This document shows, piece after piece, positions 48,930 to 57,627 of a stretch of DNA of 64,000 nt; the first letter of the stretch is position 1; every line of letters starts with the position of its first letter. The translations under genes were made by a program, and so were the position numbers. The DNA comes from Prochlorococcus sp. AG-347-J06 (GTDB lineage Bacteria; Cyanobacteriota; Cyanobacteriia; PCC-6307; Cyanobiaceae): assembly GCA_003281525.1 (NCBI GenBank), contig QCBT01000006.1, positions 1 to 64,000 of the forward strand, written 5' to 3'. A model generated the notes under the pieces. That model was not told the DNA's origin, searched no databases, and saw only the letters and a list, made by a program, of their open reading frames with translations.

Positions 48930-50204
48930 TTATTTTTTTCCTTTTAATAGAAAAACAGGATTATTTGGTTCTAATCTTATTCCCTCAGCGATACTCAAGC
49001 TCTTATAGGTTTGCATTAAACTTAAATTTGTTTTGAAATTTTTATCTTCTAATTCCTCTTTTAATTCTTTAATAGAATGAATGTCAATTATTGGGATAAC
49101 GATAATATCTCCAATATTCATACCTTTAGCTAGTTTTTTAATAATTTGAATTTTAGTCTTTTTATCACATCCTCCAATTATTAATCTATTAGGTTTTTCA
49201 AAAGAACTTAAATTTCTCGTATTCAAGGTATTATTTATGTCTTCTTCAAAAATAAATTTTGGTCTAACGCTAAGCCTCTTTGAGTTTTCTAGTATTAATG
49301 ACTTTGATCCAATCCTTTTATCGAAACAAAACAAATTTAAATCAGGCCTTAATTTTAATGCCTCTAAACCAATTGACCCGCAACCTGCTCCTATATCCCA
49401 AATGACCCCATTTTTAGGGAGCTCTAGATCAGCCAAGATTTGAACGCGAACCTCCCTTTTAGTAAATAAATTTGGTCTGTCGTCAAAAGTTTTAAAAATA
49501 TGGTCACTTATTCCGAAAAGAGGGAGATTATCATTTGGGTAATTTTTCTTTGTTTTTGAAAGAACAACAATGTTCAAACTTGATATATCAGAGGGTAATG
49601 ATTCTTTAAGATTTAATTTTCTTATATTTTCCTTGTCGAAGCCTATTTCTTCACAGAGCCAAAAATCATAGAAATCAATCAGATTTAATTCTAATAAATT
49701 TTTTTTGATTAATTCTAAACTTTTGTTGTGTGAATCTGTAATAATCGCCAAATTTGAAGGCCTTGGTTTAAGAGCCTCAACTAACCTAGTAGAATCTCTT
49801 CCATGAATACTTACATTAACAGTATCTTGCCATGGGATCTTTAACTTGTTAAATGCTATTTGAATACAAGTATTTGAAGGGTAAAAACTTAATTCATCTT
49901 TTGAAAAATTTTCTAGAAGTATTCTCCCTATTCCAAACCAGAGAGGATCTCCTCTTGAAATTAAAATCACATCACTTTTTTGAAATTTAAGCCAGTTAAT
50001 CAGTTCGTTATTACTTTTGCTTTCAAAAAATGATTTCTTTTTTTCAAAATTATTTTGACTCCATGATTTAATTTCTTCAAAATATGAATTAGGAACTGCA
50101 ATAGAAACTGTCTCTGTAAATAGATTTTGTAATTTGAGGGGTAAATCTTCAAATTTATAAGAATTAATTCCTATTACATGAATTTTTCTTTTTTTTTCAG
50201 TCAT
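48930..50204 (-). CDS. cobL: precorrin-6Y C5,15-methyltransferase (decarboxylating), CobL/CbiE-CbiT fusion
   Basis: A 424-residue two-domain enzyme of cobalamin synthesis. The N-terminal CbiE part has VILISRGDPLWFGIGRILLE and LAIITDSHNKS; the C-terminal CbiT methyltransferase part has FTKREVRVQILADLELPKNG and VIWDIGAGCGSIGLEAL (SAM site). It methylates C5 and C15 and removes the acetate side chain. ATG start. Works in the same pathway as cobD (1138-2163). Confidence 0.93.
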   Translation of the reverse strand: MTEKKRKIHVIGINSYKFEDLPLKLQNLFTETVSIAVPNSYFEEIKSWSQNNFEKKKSFFESKSNNELINWLKFQKSDVILISRGDPLWFGIGRILLENFSKDELSFYPSNTCIQIAFNKLKIPWQDTVNVSIHGRDSTRLVEALKPRPSNLAIITDSHNKSLELIKKNLLELNLIDFYDFWLCEEIGFDKENIRKLNLKESLPSDISSLNIVVLSKTKKNYPNDNLPLFGISDHIFKTFDDRPNLFTKREVRVQILADLELPKNGVIWDIGAGCGSIGLEALKLRPDLNLFCFDKRIGSKSLILENSKRLSVRPKFIFEEDINNTLNTRNLSSFEKPNRLIIGGCDKKTKIQIIKKLAKGMNIGDIIVIPIIDIHSIKELKEELEDKNFKTNLSLMQTYKSLSIAEGIRLEPNNPVFLLKGKK

Positions 50205-50257
50205 GAATATTTAATTAAAAGAAACTCATCTATTTGAATGTTTTATGAAATTATCTT

Positions 50258-50539
50258 ATGATTGTTCGAGCTTTCATAATAAATCAATTGTCTGAAAGGA
50301 GAAAGAGATTGCATGATTTATTGTTAACTCTAATTAATAAAGATAGTCAGTTTGAGTGTATTGAAGAAGATTCTAGCGATTTAACATCTAGCTATTCTGA
50401 AAAAGACACTTTGAATTTATCTCGAGTTATAGAAAAAAATCGTAAAATAATCAAAAGATATCAAGCTATTGTAAGAACAGCTGTAACTCTTGATGCCCTG
50501 ATGGATTCTGAAAATGAAGAAAATTACAAAATCAAATAA
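50258..50539 (+). CDS. small helical protein, unknown function
   Basis: A 93-residue, charged, helical protein (MIVRAFIINQLSERRKRLHDLLLTL..., RVIEKNRKIIKRYQAIVRTAV) without membrane segment. No family recognised. It is likely real, since its last 26 bases overlap the start of the DUF3122-like gene in a coupled arrangement and it stands divergently to cobL with its own upstream region. Confidence 0.6.
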   Translation: MIVRAFIINQLSERRKRLHDLLLTLINKDSQFECIEEDSSDLTSSYSEKDTLNLSRVIEKNRKIIKRYQAIVRTAVTLDALMDSENEENYKIK

Positions 50540-51014
50540 AAATATTTTTTTTAAAGGAATATTACCTTTACTTTTACTAGTATCCTTAAGTTTTAACCCA
50601 TTAAAAGTATTTGCGGAAGTTGCAGAAACAGAAATAAACGGGGAATTAATAAATGCTAGTAGTGAGTTTTTAAGGGATTTGGACTTTGAAACTTGGCAAT
50701 TAGTGGCTTATAAATCACCTCTTTTTGAAGATAAGTTGATCTTGAGGGTAATAGGTTATCCAGGAAACCTTAGGATTGATCATCCCACTGAATTAAGGGT
50801 TGAATCAGGGAGAAAACAGTGGCTTTTAGATGATAAAACATTACTTAATGTGGAATTGGCAAATGATGGGAGACAAGCTGCCGCTGAATTTGATCTTAAT
50901 GAACTTATACAAAATATTGATAAAAATAGACCCTTAAGATTATCTTTACCAGGTGTTTTTTCAGAGTTGCCTGTACCTCCTTTTCTGGTTAAAGAATGGA
51001 GAACACTCAGTTGA
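50514..51014 (+). CDS. DUF3122-like exported protein
   Basis: A 166-residue protein with a signal peptide (basic KKITKSNK, hydrophobic core about 13-28, probable cleavage after KVFA). The mature domain (LDFETWQLVAYKSP..., LRIDHPTELRVE, and the C-terminal LPVPPFLVKEW) fits DUF3122, a cyanobacterial secreted family of unknown function. ATG start within the end of the previous gene; ribD begins 15 bases downstream. Confidence 0.75.
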   Translation: MKKITKSNKNIFFKGILPLLLLVSLSFNPLKVFAEVAETEINGELINASSEFLRDLDFETWQLVAYKSPLFEDKLILRVIGYPGNLRIDHPTELRVESGRKQWLLDDKTLLNVELANDGRQAAAEFDLNELIQNIDKNRPLRLSLPGVFSELPVPPFLVKEWRTLS

Positions 51015-51029
51015 TTATTAATAGATGAG

Positions 51030-52124
51030 ATGTTTGAAAAAAATGTTAGCCATGTAAAATGGATGAAAAGGGCGATTTTTTTGGCTTCTTTGGGCAAAAA
51101 TACAACGAGTCCTAACCCTCGGGTGGGGGCAGTGATAATTGATAAGAATGGAAAGCTTATTTCAGAAGGATTTCATTACAGAGCTGGCATGCCTCATGCA
51201 GAGGCAATGGCTTTTAATAATTTAAAAAAGGATGCTAAAGGTGGGTCAATTTATGTAAATCTTGAACCTTGCTGTCACCAGGGTAGAACACCTCCATGTG
51301 TAGATAAGATAATATCTTCAGGTATAAAAAAGGCTTATATATCTATTAAAGACCCTGATACAAGAGTTGCGGGTAAAGGTATAAAGCTGCTAAAAGAAGC
51401 TGGAATACAAGTTCACTTAGGATTATGTAAAAAGCAATCCTTAGATTTAAATAAGGCTTTTATTTATAGGAATATTACTAAAAAGCCATTTGGTGTTCTT
51501 AAATGGGCAATGAGTATTGATGGAAGAATAGCTTTAAGAAATGGAAAAAGTAAATGGATTACTAATGAAGAGTCAAGGGCATTAGTACACTCTTTTAGAG
51601 CGGAATTTGATGCAATAATCATTGGTGGAAACACATTAAGAAGAGATAATCCCCTTTTGACTACTAGAGGTTTAAAAAATCCTGAGCCTTTGCGAGTTGT
51701 TTTTACAAAAAGTTTAGACCTGCCAACAAAATCTAATCTTTGGGATTGTAATAAGGCAAAAACAATTGTTATTTATGATTCTTCAACGGCAAATGAAAGC
51801 TACCTCACTAGGATTCCAAAGTCTGTTGAAGTTGAAAAGGTATCATCAGATAATCCAGAGTTAATTTCAAAAATACTTGCTAAAAGGGGATGTAATAAAG
51901 TTTTGTGGGAATGTGGCCCTAAATTGGCTACTGCCGCTATTAAATCAAATTGTATTCAAGAAATTACAACTTTTATTGCTCCAAAAATTTTAGGGGGAAA
52001 AAATAGTATGAATCCCCTTGGTGATTTTGAGTTTGTAGAAATGCATGAAATTATTAAATTAAGCCAATCTCAGCTTAGTTTGATTGGTGATGATATATGC
52101 GTTAAGAGTGCATTAAAAAATTAA
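51030..52124 (+). CDS. ribD: bifunctional riboflavin deaminase-reductase RibD
   Basis: A 364-residue enzyme for two steps of riboflavin synthesis. The N-terminal zinc deaminase has NPRVGAVIID, HAEAMAF and LEPCCHQGRTPPCVDKI (His and two Cys ligands). The C-terminal reductase has KWAMSIDGRIAL, IIGGNTLRRDNPLLTTR and VLWECGPKLATAAI. ATG start. Product flows to RibF (44547-45470). Confidence 0.95.
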   Translation: MFEKNVSHVKWMKRAIFLASLGKNTTSPNPRVGAVIIDKNGKLISEGFHYRAGMPHAEAMAFNNLKKDAKGGSIYVNLEPCCHQGRTPPCVDKIISSGIKKAYISIKDPDTRVAGKGIKLLKEAGIQVHLGLCKKQSLDLNKAFIYRNITKKPFGVLKWAMSIDGRIALRNGKSKWITNEESRALVHSFRAEFDAIIIGGNTLRRDNPLLTTRGLKNPEPLRVVFTKSLDLPTKSNLWDCNKAKTIVIYDSSTANESYLTRIPKSVEVEKVSSDNPELISKILAKRGCNKVLWECGPKLATAAIKSNCIQEITTFIAPKILGGKNSMNPLGDFEFVEMHEIIKLSQSQLSLIGDDICVKSALKN

Positions 52125-52152
52125 TTTTTAAGTATTTTATATGAGTTAAAGT

Positions 52153-52162
52153 ACCGTACGGT
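52153..52162. promoter_or_regulatory. 10-bp perfect palindrome upstream of ftsH
   Basis: ACCGTACGGT reads the same on both strands and is GC-rich for this AT-rich intergenic region, 75 bases before the ftsH start. It could be an operator; there is no second copy nearby and no known site it matches. Confidence 0.25.
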
Positions 52163-52236
52163 TCTTACCCAAAAAAAACAATACAGATACGGAAACTGTT
52201 GGTTTAGTTTATAATGAAATCAAATTTGCCACAATT

Positions 52237-54099
52237 ATGCCAATAAGACAAGACGATAATCAACCTAATAGAAGATTTGGAATTGTAAATATCATTTTGA
52301 TAGGTGTTGGAGCACTACTTTTATTTAGCAGCCTTTTCCCTAATCAAAATATGCAAATCCCTAGAGTTCCTTACTCTCTATTCATAGATCAGGTGAATGA
52401 CGGTGAAGTTAAGCGTGCTTATATCACTCAAGAACAAATTAGATATGAATTGAATGGAGCTGAAGAGGGAGCTCCCTCAGTTTTAGCGACTACACCAATT
52501 TTTGATATGGATCTGCCTCAAAGATTAGAAAGTAAAGGGGTGGAATTTGCTGCTGCTCCTCCAAAGAAACCTAATTTCTTTTCAACTATACTAAGCTGGG
52601 TTGTTCCTCCTTTGATTTTTATCCTTGTCTTACAATTTTTCGCTCGAAGAAGTATGGGAGGCGGAGGTGCCCAAGGGGCTCTAAGTTTTACTAAAAGTAA
52701 AGCTAAAGTTTATGTGCCAGATGACGAATCAAAAGTAACATTCGCAGATGTAGCAGGAGTTGATGAAGCTAAGGACGAATTAACAGAAATAGTTGACTTT
52801 TTAAAAAAACCAGAAAGATATACTGATATTGGAGCCCGAATACCTAAAGGAGTACTTCTTGTAGGACCTCCAGGGACAGGAAAAACTCTTCTTTCAAAGG
52901 CTGTTGCTGGTGAAGCAGAAGTCCCTTTCTTCATTATTTCAGGTTCTGAATTTGTTGAACTGTTTGTGGGTGCAGGTGCAGCAAGAGTAAGAGATTTATT
53001 TGAACAAGCAAAGAAAAAAGCACCTTGTATAATTTTTATTGACGAACTAGATGCAATAGGTAAAAGTCGTTCAGGATCAATGGGAGTTGTTGGAGGTAAT
53101 GATGAGAGAGAACAAACTCTAAATCAACTTCTTACCGAAATGGATGGATTTACCTCAGCAGATAAGCCAGTTATAGTTCTTGCTGCTACAAACCAGCCAG
53201 AGGTGCTTGACGCGGCACTTCTAAGACCAGGAAGGTTTGATAGGCAAGTTCTAGTTGATAGACCAGATTTATCCGGCAGAAAAACTATATTAGAGATTTA
53301 TACAAAAAAAGTTAAACTTGCTGATTCAATAGACTTGGATGCCATTGCTCAAGCTACTAGTGGATTTGCAGGAGCTGATTTAGCTAACATGGTAAATGAA
53401 GCTGCTTTACTTGCAGCCAGAGCCAAAAGAAAAAGTGTAGAACAAAAGGATTTAAGTGAAGCGATAGAGAGAGTTGTCGCTGGTTTGGAAAAGAAAAGTC
53501 GTGTATTGCAAGATGACGAAAAGAAAGTTGTTGCATACCACGAAGTCGGTCATGCAATTGTTGGTCATCTTATGCCTGGAGGTTCAAAAGTTGCAAAAAT
53601 TTCTATTGTACCAAGAGGTATGAGTGCACTTGGTTATACTCTTCAATTGCCAACTGAAGAAAGATTTTTGAATTCTAAAGAAGAACTAAAAGGGCAAATA
53701 GCTACACTCCTTGGAGGAAGATCTGCTGAAGAGGTTGTCTTTGGAAAGATTACTACAGGAGCTTCAAATGATTTACAAAGAGCAACTGATATAGCAGAAC
53801 AAATGGTTGGTACTTTTGGTATGAGTGAAATTCTTGGCCCTCTTGCCTACGATAAGCAAGGTGGAGGTCAGTTTTTAGGTAATGGAAATAATCCCAGAAG
53901 ATCTGTTAGTGATGCTACTGCGCAAGCAATTGACAAAGAGGTTAGAGATCTAGTTGATGATGCTCATGAAACTGCACTGAATATCTTGAGGAATAATCTT
54001 CCTCTTCTTGAATCGATTTCTCAAAAAATACTCCAAGAAGAAGTTATAGAAGGTGACGATCTCAAAACTCTTCTGGCAGAATGTACAATGCCTACATAG
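52237..54099 (+). CDS. ftsH: ATP-dependent zinc metalloprotease FtsH
   Basis: A 620-residue membrane AAA+ protease. Two membrane helices (about 15-33 and 118-136) flank a lumenal or periplasmic domain; Walker A is GPPGTGKT at 210-217, Walker [15 protein letters not shown] region [20 protein letters not shown], and the zinc site HEVGH near 435-439. In cyanobacteria FtsH enzymes degrade damaged photosystem II subunits; which paralogue this is cannot be told. ATG start. Confidence 0.96.
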   Translation: MPIRQDDNQPNRRFGIVNIILIGVGALLLFSSLFPNQNMQIPRVPYSLFIDQVNDGEVKRAYITQEQIRYELNGAEEGAPSVLATTPIFDMDLPQRLESKGVEFAAAPPKKPNFFSTILSWVVPPLIFILVLQFFARRSMGGGGAQGALSFTKSKAKVYVPDDESKVTFADVAGVDEAKDELTEIVDFLKKPERYTDIGARIPKGVLLVGPPGTGKTLLSKAVAGEAEVPFFIISGSEFVELFVGAGAARVRDLFEQAKKKAPCIIFIDELDAIGKSRSGSMGVVGGNDEREQTLNQLLTEMDGFTSADKPVIVLAATNQPEVLDAALLRPGRFDRQVLVDRPDLSGRKTILEIYTKKVKLADSIDLDAIAQATSGFAGADLANMVNEAALLAARAKRKSVEQKDLSEAIERVVAGLEKKSRVLQDDEKKVVAYHEVGHAIVGHLMPGGSKVAKISIVPRGMSALGYTLQLPTEERFLNSKEELKGQIATLLGGRSAEEVVFGKITTGASNDLQRATDIAEQMVGTFGMSEILGPLAYDKQGGGQFLGNGNNPRRSVSDATAQAIDKEVRDLVDDAHETALNILRNNLPLLESISQKILQEEVIEGDDLKTLLAECTMPT

Positions 54100-54126
54100 T
54101 AGAATTAAGGTTTTACTTAGAATTTT

Positions 54127-55050
54127 ATGATTAAACCCAACAAGCTTGTAAAAAAAGACTTTCTTTCAAGCTTGGACATTTCAATCGAAGAATTTAATCA
54201 TATAGTCGAACTCGCAACAAATTTAAAAAATAAAGACTTAAATATTGAGTGTAAAAACAAAGTATTGGGATTAATATTTGACAAGTCTTCAACTCGTACA
54301 AGAGTTAGTTTCCAAGTAGCAATGTCAAGACTAGGGGGTACTACAATTGATCTTAATCCTACTACTTCACAAATTGGTAGAGGTGAGCCAATAAAAGATA
54401 CAGCAAGAGTTCTTAGTAGGTATTGCGATGTTATTGCTATAAGAACTTTTAATCACTCAGATTTAGAAGAATACGCAAAATGGTCTACTAAACCTGTTAT
54501 TAATGCACTTACAGATTTAGAGCATCCATGTCAAGCACTAGCTGATTTTTTAACAATTAAGGAGGAATTTGGCGATTTTAAAAATGTAGTCTTGACATTT
54601 ATAGGAGATGGAAATAACGTTGCTAATTCTCTAATTTTATGTGGGGCGTTATTAGGTGTTGAAGTAAGGATTGCATGCCCTAGAGGTTATGAGCCTAACT
54701 CAATTTTTATCGAGAGAGCACGCAAAATTTATAAAAATGATAATTTACTAAAAATCATGCATGATCCTAATAGTGCTGTAAAAGGTGCCAATGTTTTATA
54801 TACCGACGTCTGGTCTTCCATGGGTGAAGAAAGTAAAAAAGAAGAAAAAGAAAAAGATTTCAATGGTTTTACTATCGACAATGATTTGGTTAATAAAGCT
54901 AATGAAGATGCAATTATTCTTCATTGCCTTCCTGCTTATAGAAATAAAGAGATAATTGATGCTGTAATCGAAAGTGATAAAAGTAGAATTTTTGAACAGG
55001 CTGAAAATAGATTGCATGCGCAACAAGCACTTTTAGCTTGCATGCTTTAA
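54127..55050 (+). CDS. argF: ornithine carbamoyltransferase
   Basis: A 307-residue enzyme forming citrulline in arginine synthesis. Carbamoyl-phosphate binding is seen in FDKSSTRTRVSF and LEHPCQALADFL; the ornithine/Zn-like loop HCLPAYRNKEI is near the C-terminus; FIGDGNNVANSL is also typical. A lysine/glutamate-rich insert (EESKKEEKEKDF) is in the loop before the end. ATG start, 27 bases after ftsH. argD of the same pathway is at 17618-18793. Confidence 0.96.
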   Translation: MIKPNKLVKKDFLSSLDISIEEFNHIVELATNLKNKDLNIECKNKVLGLIFDKSSTRTRVSFQVAMSRLGGTTIDLNPTTSQIGRGEPIKDTARVLSRYCDVIAIRTFNHSDLEEYAKWSTKPVINALTDLEHPCQALADFLTIKEEFGDFKNVVLTFIGDGNNVANSLILCGALLGVEVRIACPRGYEPNSIFIERARKIYKNDNLLKIMHDPNSAVKGANVLYTDVWSSMGEESKKEEKEKDFNGFTIDNDLVNKANEDAIILHCLPAYRNKEIIDAVIESDKSRIFEQAENRLHAQQALLACML

Positions 55051-55083
55051 TTTTCCTACTTGCAATTTTCTTGGAATATAGGT

Positions 55084-55107
55084 ACAAATGTATTAGAGTA
55101 CATTTGT
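55084..55107. promoter_or_regulatory. 9-bp inverted repeat upstream of lexA, candidate LexA operator
   Basis: ACAAATGTA (55084-55092) and TACATTTGT (55099-55107) are a perfect inverted repeat with a 6-base spacer, ending 7 bases before the lexA start codon. GGTACAAATGTATT (55081-55094) and AGTACATTTGTTTT (55097-55110) each match the cyanobacterial LexA box (RGTACNNNDGTWCB, as I recall it) except at one position. Autoregulation of lexA through this site is the likely reading. Confidence 0.55.
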
Positions 55108-55114
55108 TTTATTT

Positions 55115-55732
55115 TTGAATCATCCCGAAAACCATAATCTATCAGATGCCCAGAACGAGCTTTATGAGTGGATTAAAAGTTATATTAGAGATTTTAATCA
55201 TAGTCCCTCAATAAGACAGATGATGCAGGCAATGGGTTTAAGATCTCCCGCGCCAATCCAAAGTAGACTTAAGCACTTACAGCAAAAAGGTTTCATTAGC
55301 TGGCAAGAAGGTAAGGCTAGAACTCTGCAAATTGTTGATGAAGTTCTGGGCGGTGTTCCAATTATGGGTTCAGTAGCAGCAGGAGGTCTTATAGAAACTT
55401 ATTCTGATGTAAATGAAAATCTGGATTTTTCTGAAATTTTAAAAAAGAAAAATATTTTTGCTCTTACAGTTAATGGAGATTCAATGATAGATGCATGTAT
55501 AGCCGATGGTGATATGGTTCTAATGGAGAAGATTACTGACTCATACTCATTAAGAAATGGAACTATAGTAAGTGCAATGGTCCCAGGATTAGGAACAACT
55601 TTAAAGTATTTCTCTAAAAAAAATGGAAAAATTTTTCTTGAGGCAGCAAATCCATTATATGAACCAATAGAGTTAAATTTGGATGAAGTTATTATCCAAG
55701 GAAAACTCTTAGCGGTTTGGAGACGAGTTTGA
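55115..55732 (+). CDS. lexA: LexA repressor
   Basis: A 205-residue repressor/protease. The N-terminal winged helix (NELYEWIKSYIRDF..SPSIRQMMQAMGL) binds DNA. The S24 domain has the self-cleavage bond Ala89-Gly90 (SVAAGGLI), Ser123 in NGDSMID and Lys164 in GTTLKYF, so it should be cleavable, unlike the LexA of some cyanobacteria. It controls the DNA damage response. TTG start at 55115. The inverted repeat directly upstream suggests autoregulation. Confidence 0.93.
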   Translation: MNHPENHNLSDAQNELYEWIKSYIRDFNHSPSIRQMMQAMGLRSPAPIQSRLKHLQQKGFISWQEGKARTLQIVDEVLGGVPIMGSVAAGGLIETYSDVNENLDFSEILKKKNIFALTVNGDSMIDACIADGDMVLMEKITDSYSLRNGTIVSAMVPGLGTTLKYFSKKNGKIFLEAANPLYEPIELNLDEVIIQGKLLAVWRRV

Positions 55733-55830
55733 TTAAGAATTTTTATGGATGAGTAGTTATAACAGTTATGTTATTACAAAACGCAGTTTTAAAACCTGGG
55801 TATACACTAAAATTGAGTAGAGTCTAATGA

Positions 55831-55862
55831 GATTTGAGCTCCAGCCCCCTGCATGCCATGCA
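55831..55862 (-). pseudogene. partial, degraded copy of tRNA-Ala
   Basis: CCCCCTGCATGCCATGCA (55845-55862) repeats exactly 55986-56003 inside tRNA-Ala(GGC), and the flank GATTTGA (55831-55837) matches 55971-55977, so about 32 bases align with a few changes and one indel. It covers the anticodon arm to the T-arm on the same strand as the tRNA, 140 bases downstream of it. The acceptor end is not preserved. It looks like the remnant of an attachment-site duplication. Confidence 0.75.
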
Positions 55863-55879
55863 ACGAGCAAATAACCTAC

Positions 55880-55905
55880 AAAAAAAGTGCGACTAATTCC
55901 GCACT
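55880..55905 (-). terminator. rho-independent terminator downstream of tRNA-Ala
   Basis: On the minus strand AGTGCG (55905-55900) pairs with CGCACT (55891-55886) around an 8-base loop, followed by a run of T (55885-55881 plus neighbours). It lies 53 bases past the 3' end of tRNA-Ala and separates it from the partial tRNA copy. Confidence 0.6.
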
Positions 55906-55958
55906 AGATTATGCACTAATTGTATTAAATTATGATCCTCAAATCCCTGAAAACCTTA

Positions 55959-56031
55959 TGGAGCCAAGCGGATTTGAACCGCTGACCCCCTGCATGCCAT
56001 GCAGGTGCTCTACCAGCTGAGCTATGGCCCC
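55959..56031 (-). tRNA. tRNA-Ala (GGC)
   Basis: A 73-base cloverleaf on the minus strand: acceptor GGGGCCA with TGGCTCC and discriminator A, D-arm GCTCAGCTGGTAGAGC, anticodon stem CCTGC/GCAGG with loop ATGGCAT (anticodon GGC), T-loop TTCAAAT. CCA is not encoded. It marks the border between the conserved lexA side and the sulfotransferase-rich region. Confidence 0.96.
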
Positions 56032-56113
56032 AAATCTTAAAAGGTCTTTAATTCCTATAATACTTTATAGAGATTCATTAATTTAATCTTCACCCTAGAG
56101 TATGCCTCTAGAT

Positions 56114-57580
56114 TTACAAGTTTTGTTTAGAGTGATTTATCTCGGTAGTAAATTCTTTGATGAAATATTCAATTCTTTTTTTTGGTAGAATTGAATGCTT
56201 TTCAAGATCGTATTTTGAAAGATTGTTAACGTCATGATTTATCAAATTTAAAAAAGCTTTCTTTGCACTCTTAATATTCAAATCAATTTCATTTATGAAT
56301 TGGTCCTTCCTCCATACTTCTTCATCTCCGTAATGACTTGTAGTGAACAATTCACTAATTTGGACAGTTTTCTTTGAGAAATACAAGCAATTTAAATATA
56401 AAACTATCGCTACTGGAGGCAGTCCGATTTGAACATATCCGAAGGACATGTTCTTAAGCCAGTGAGTGGGAAACAAAAATAAATCGCTTCCCGGATGCCA
56501 TATAATCTTCTCATCAACAATATCGCGCCTATTGAAAATAAAACAGTCAGGAGCTTTTCGCTTATTTCTTGAAGCGCTTTTAGCCATTTTGTTTCCGCTG
56601 CGATAATAAAAATTTAATTGCTGGAAAACCAGTTCAAAAAAATAATTTGGGATACATATGTCTGCGTTTGCATAAATACAAAAGGAAGTATTCGATTTCA
56701 GTTGCTCTGTAAATAAATCTCCACAATAATCTGGATCTAGAATATCTTTAAGATATGGTTTTTTAAGTTTTAATGAATCTTTGCCAAGAAGCCTTACAGA
56801 AAAATGTGAGTGTTGCCTGGTCAACAAATTTCTGAAATATCGAAAATCTTTTTCGCTTACAGAAACTACAACCTTTATTTTTCGATTAATCGATACGTTA
56901 ATTGCCTTCCTTAAACTCTCAACAACCCTCATTTGGTCCTGGCAAATATTTTTAGAGCCAGAATGCCTATATAGATTTATATTGTAAATAAGTGAGATAT
57001 TGCTATATTCATCATTATTGAAAGCATCATTTATTAAGAATTTTTTGTTTCTGTCAATTATCTCAGGATGTAGTCTGGAACTTACATTAAAGAAGTCATA
57101 CATTAAGTCAAAGTATTTATCTCCAATTAAGATCATTGTTTCGTAGTTCCATATAAAAAATTTAAGGCCTGAATTACCTATAAATTCAAATAAAATTTTT
57201 ACTTCATCTTGATCAATGGCAAGTGATTCAGGTTTCTCATATCCGAATCTTGCTAATTTTCGAGAGGAAGATATGTTGGTATCTCTAGTTGTGAAAATTA
57301 CATTTAACTGACAAGAGTATTTTTGGATTAACTTTATTTCATCTATTATTACTTGTGAATGATTTTTTGGTCTATTAAAAGGACAAGATCTGTGGTAGAT
57401 AAGCAAGTTATTTTTTGATATAAACTGACTTCCATTCCATTTTTCTGGGATCCCATAAATTGAACCTAGTGTCTTGGCGATGAATTTGCTCCCACTTGAT
57501 TCGGGCCCAACAATAATCCAAGCAACGTTAATTTTATTCTGCGTAAGCAGTTCTATTAATCTGATAGTATCGGATTCCAT
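56114..57580 (-). CDS. two-domain protein: sulfotransferase-like N-terminus, possible glycosyltransferase-like C-terminus
   Basis: A 488-residue soluble protein. Residues 25-32 (GPESSGSKF) form a P-loop like the 5'-phosphosulfate site of PAPS sulfotransferases; FTTRDTNISSSR (97-107) resembles the 3'-phosphate site; WNYETMILIGDKYFDLMYDFF fits the later helix of that fold. From about residue 200 a second domain begins; YANADICIP (303-311) resembles the metal-binding acidic motif of GT-A enzymes, and HPGSDLFLFP (362-371) follows. The second assignment is weak. It could add a sugar and a sulfate to the same glycan. ATG start; divergent from the next sulfotransferase gene by 47 bases. Confidence 0.6.
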   Translation of the reverse strand: MESDTIRLIELLTQNKINVAWIIVGPESSGSKFIAKTLGSIYGIPEKWNGSQFISKNNLLIYHRSCPFNRPKNHSQVIIDEIKLIQKYSCQLNVIFTTRDTNISSSRKLARFGYEKPESLAIDQDEVKILFEFIGNSGLKFFIWNYETMILIGDKYFDLMYDFFNVSSRLHPEIIDRNKKFLINDAFNNDEYSNISLIYNINLYRHSGSKNICQDQMRVVESLRKAINVSINRKIKVVVSVSEKDFRYFRNLLTRQHSHFSVRLLGKDSLKLKKPYLKDILDPDYCGDLFTEQLKSNTSFCIYANADICIPNYFFELVFQQLNFYYRSGNKMAKSASRNKRKAPDCFIFNRRDIVDEKIIWHPGSDLFLFPTHWLKNMSFGYVQIGLPPVAIVLYLNCLYFSKKTVQISELFTTSHYGDEEVWRKDQFINEIDLNIKSAKKAFLNLINHDVNNLSKYDLEKHSILPKKRIEYFIKEFTTEINHSKQNL

Positions 57581-57627
57581 ATTTTTTCAATTCATGATAT
57601 GGTTGATAATTTTATATATTTTAAGAT

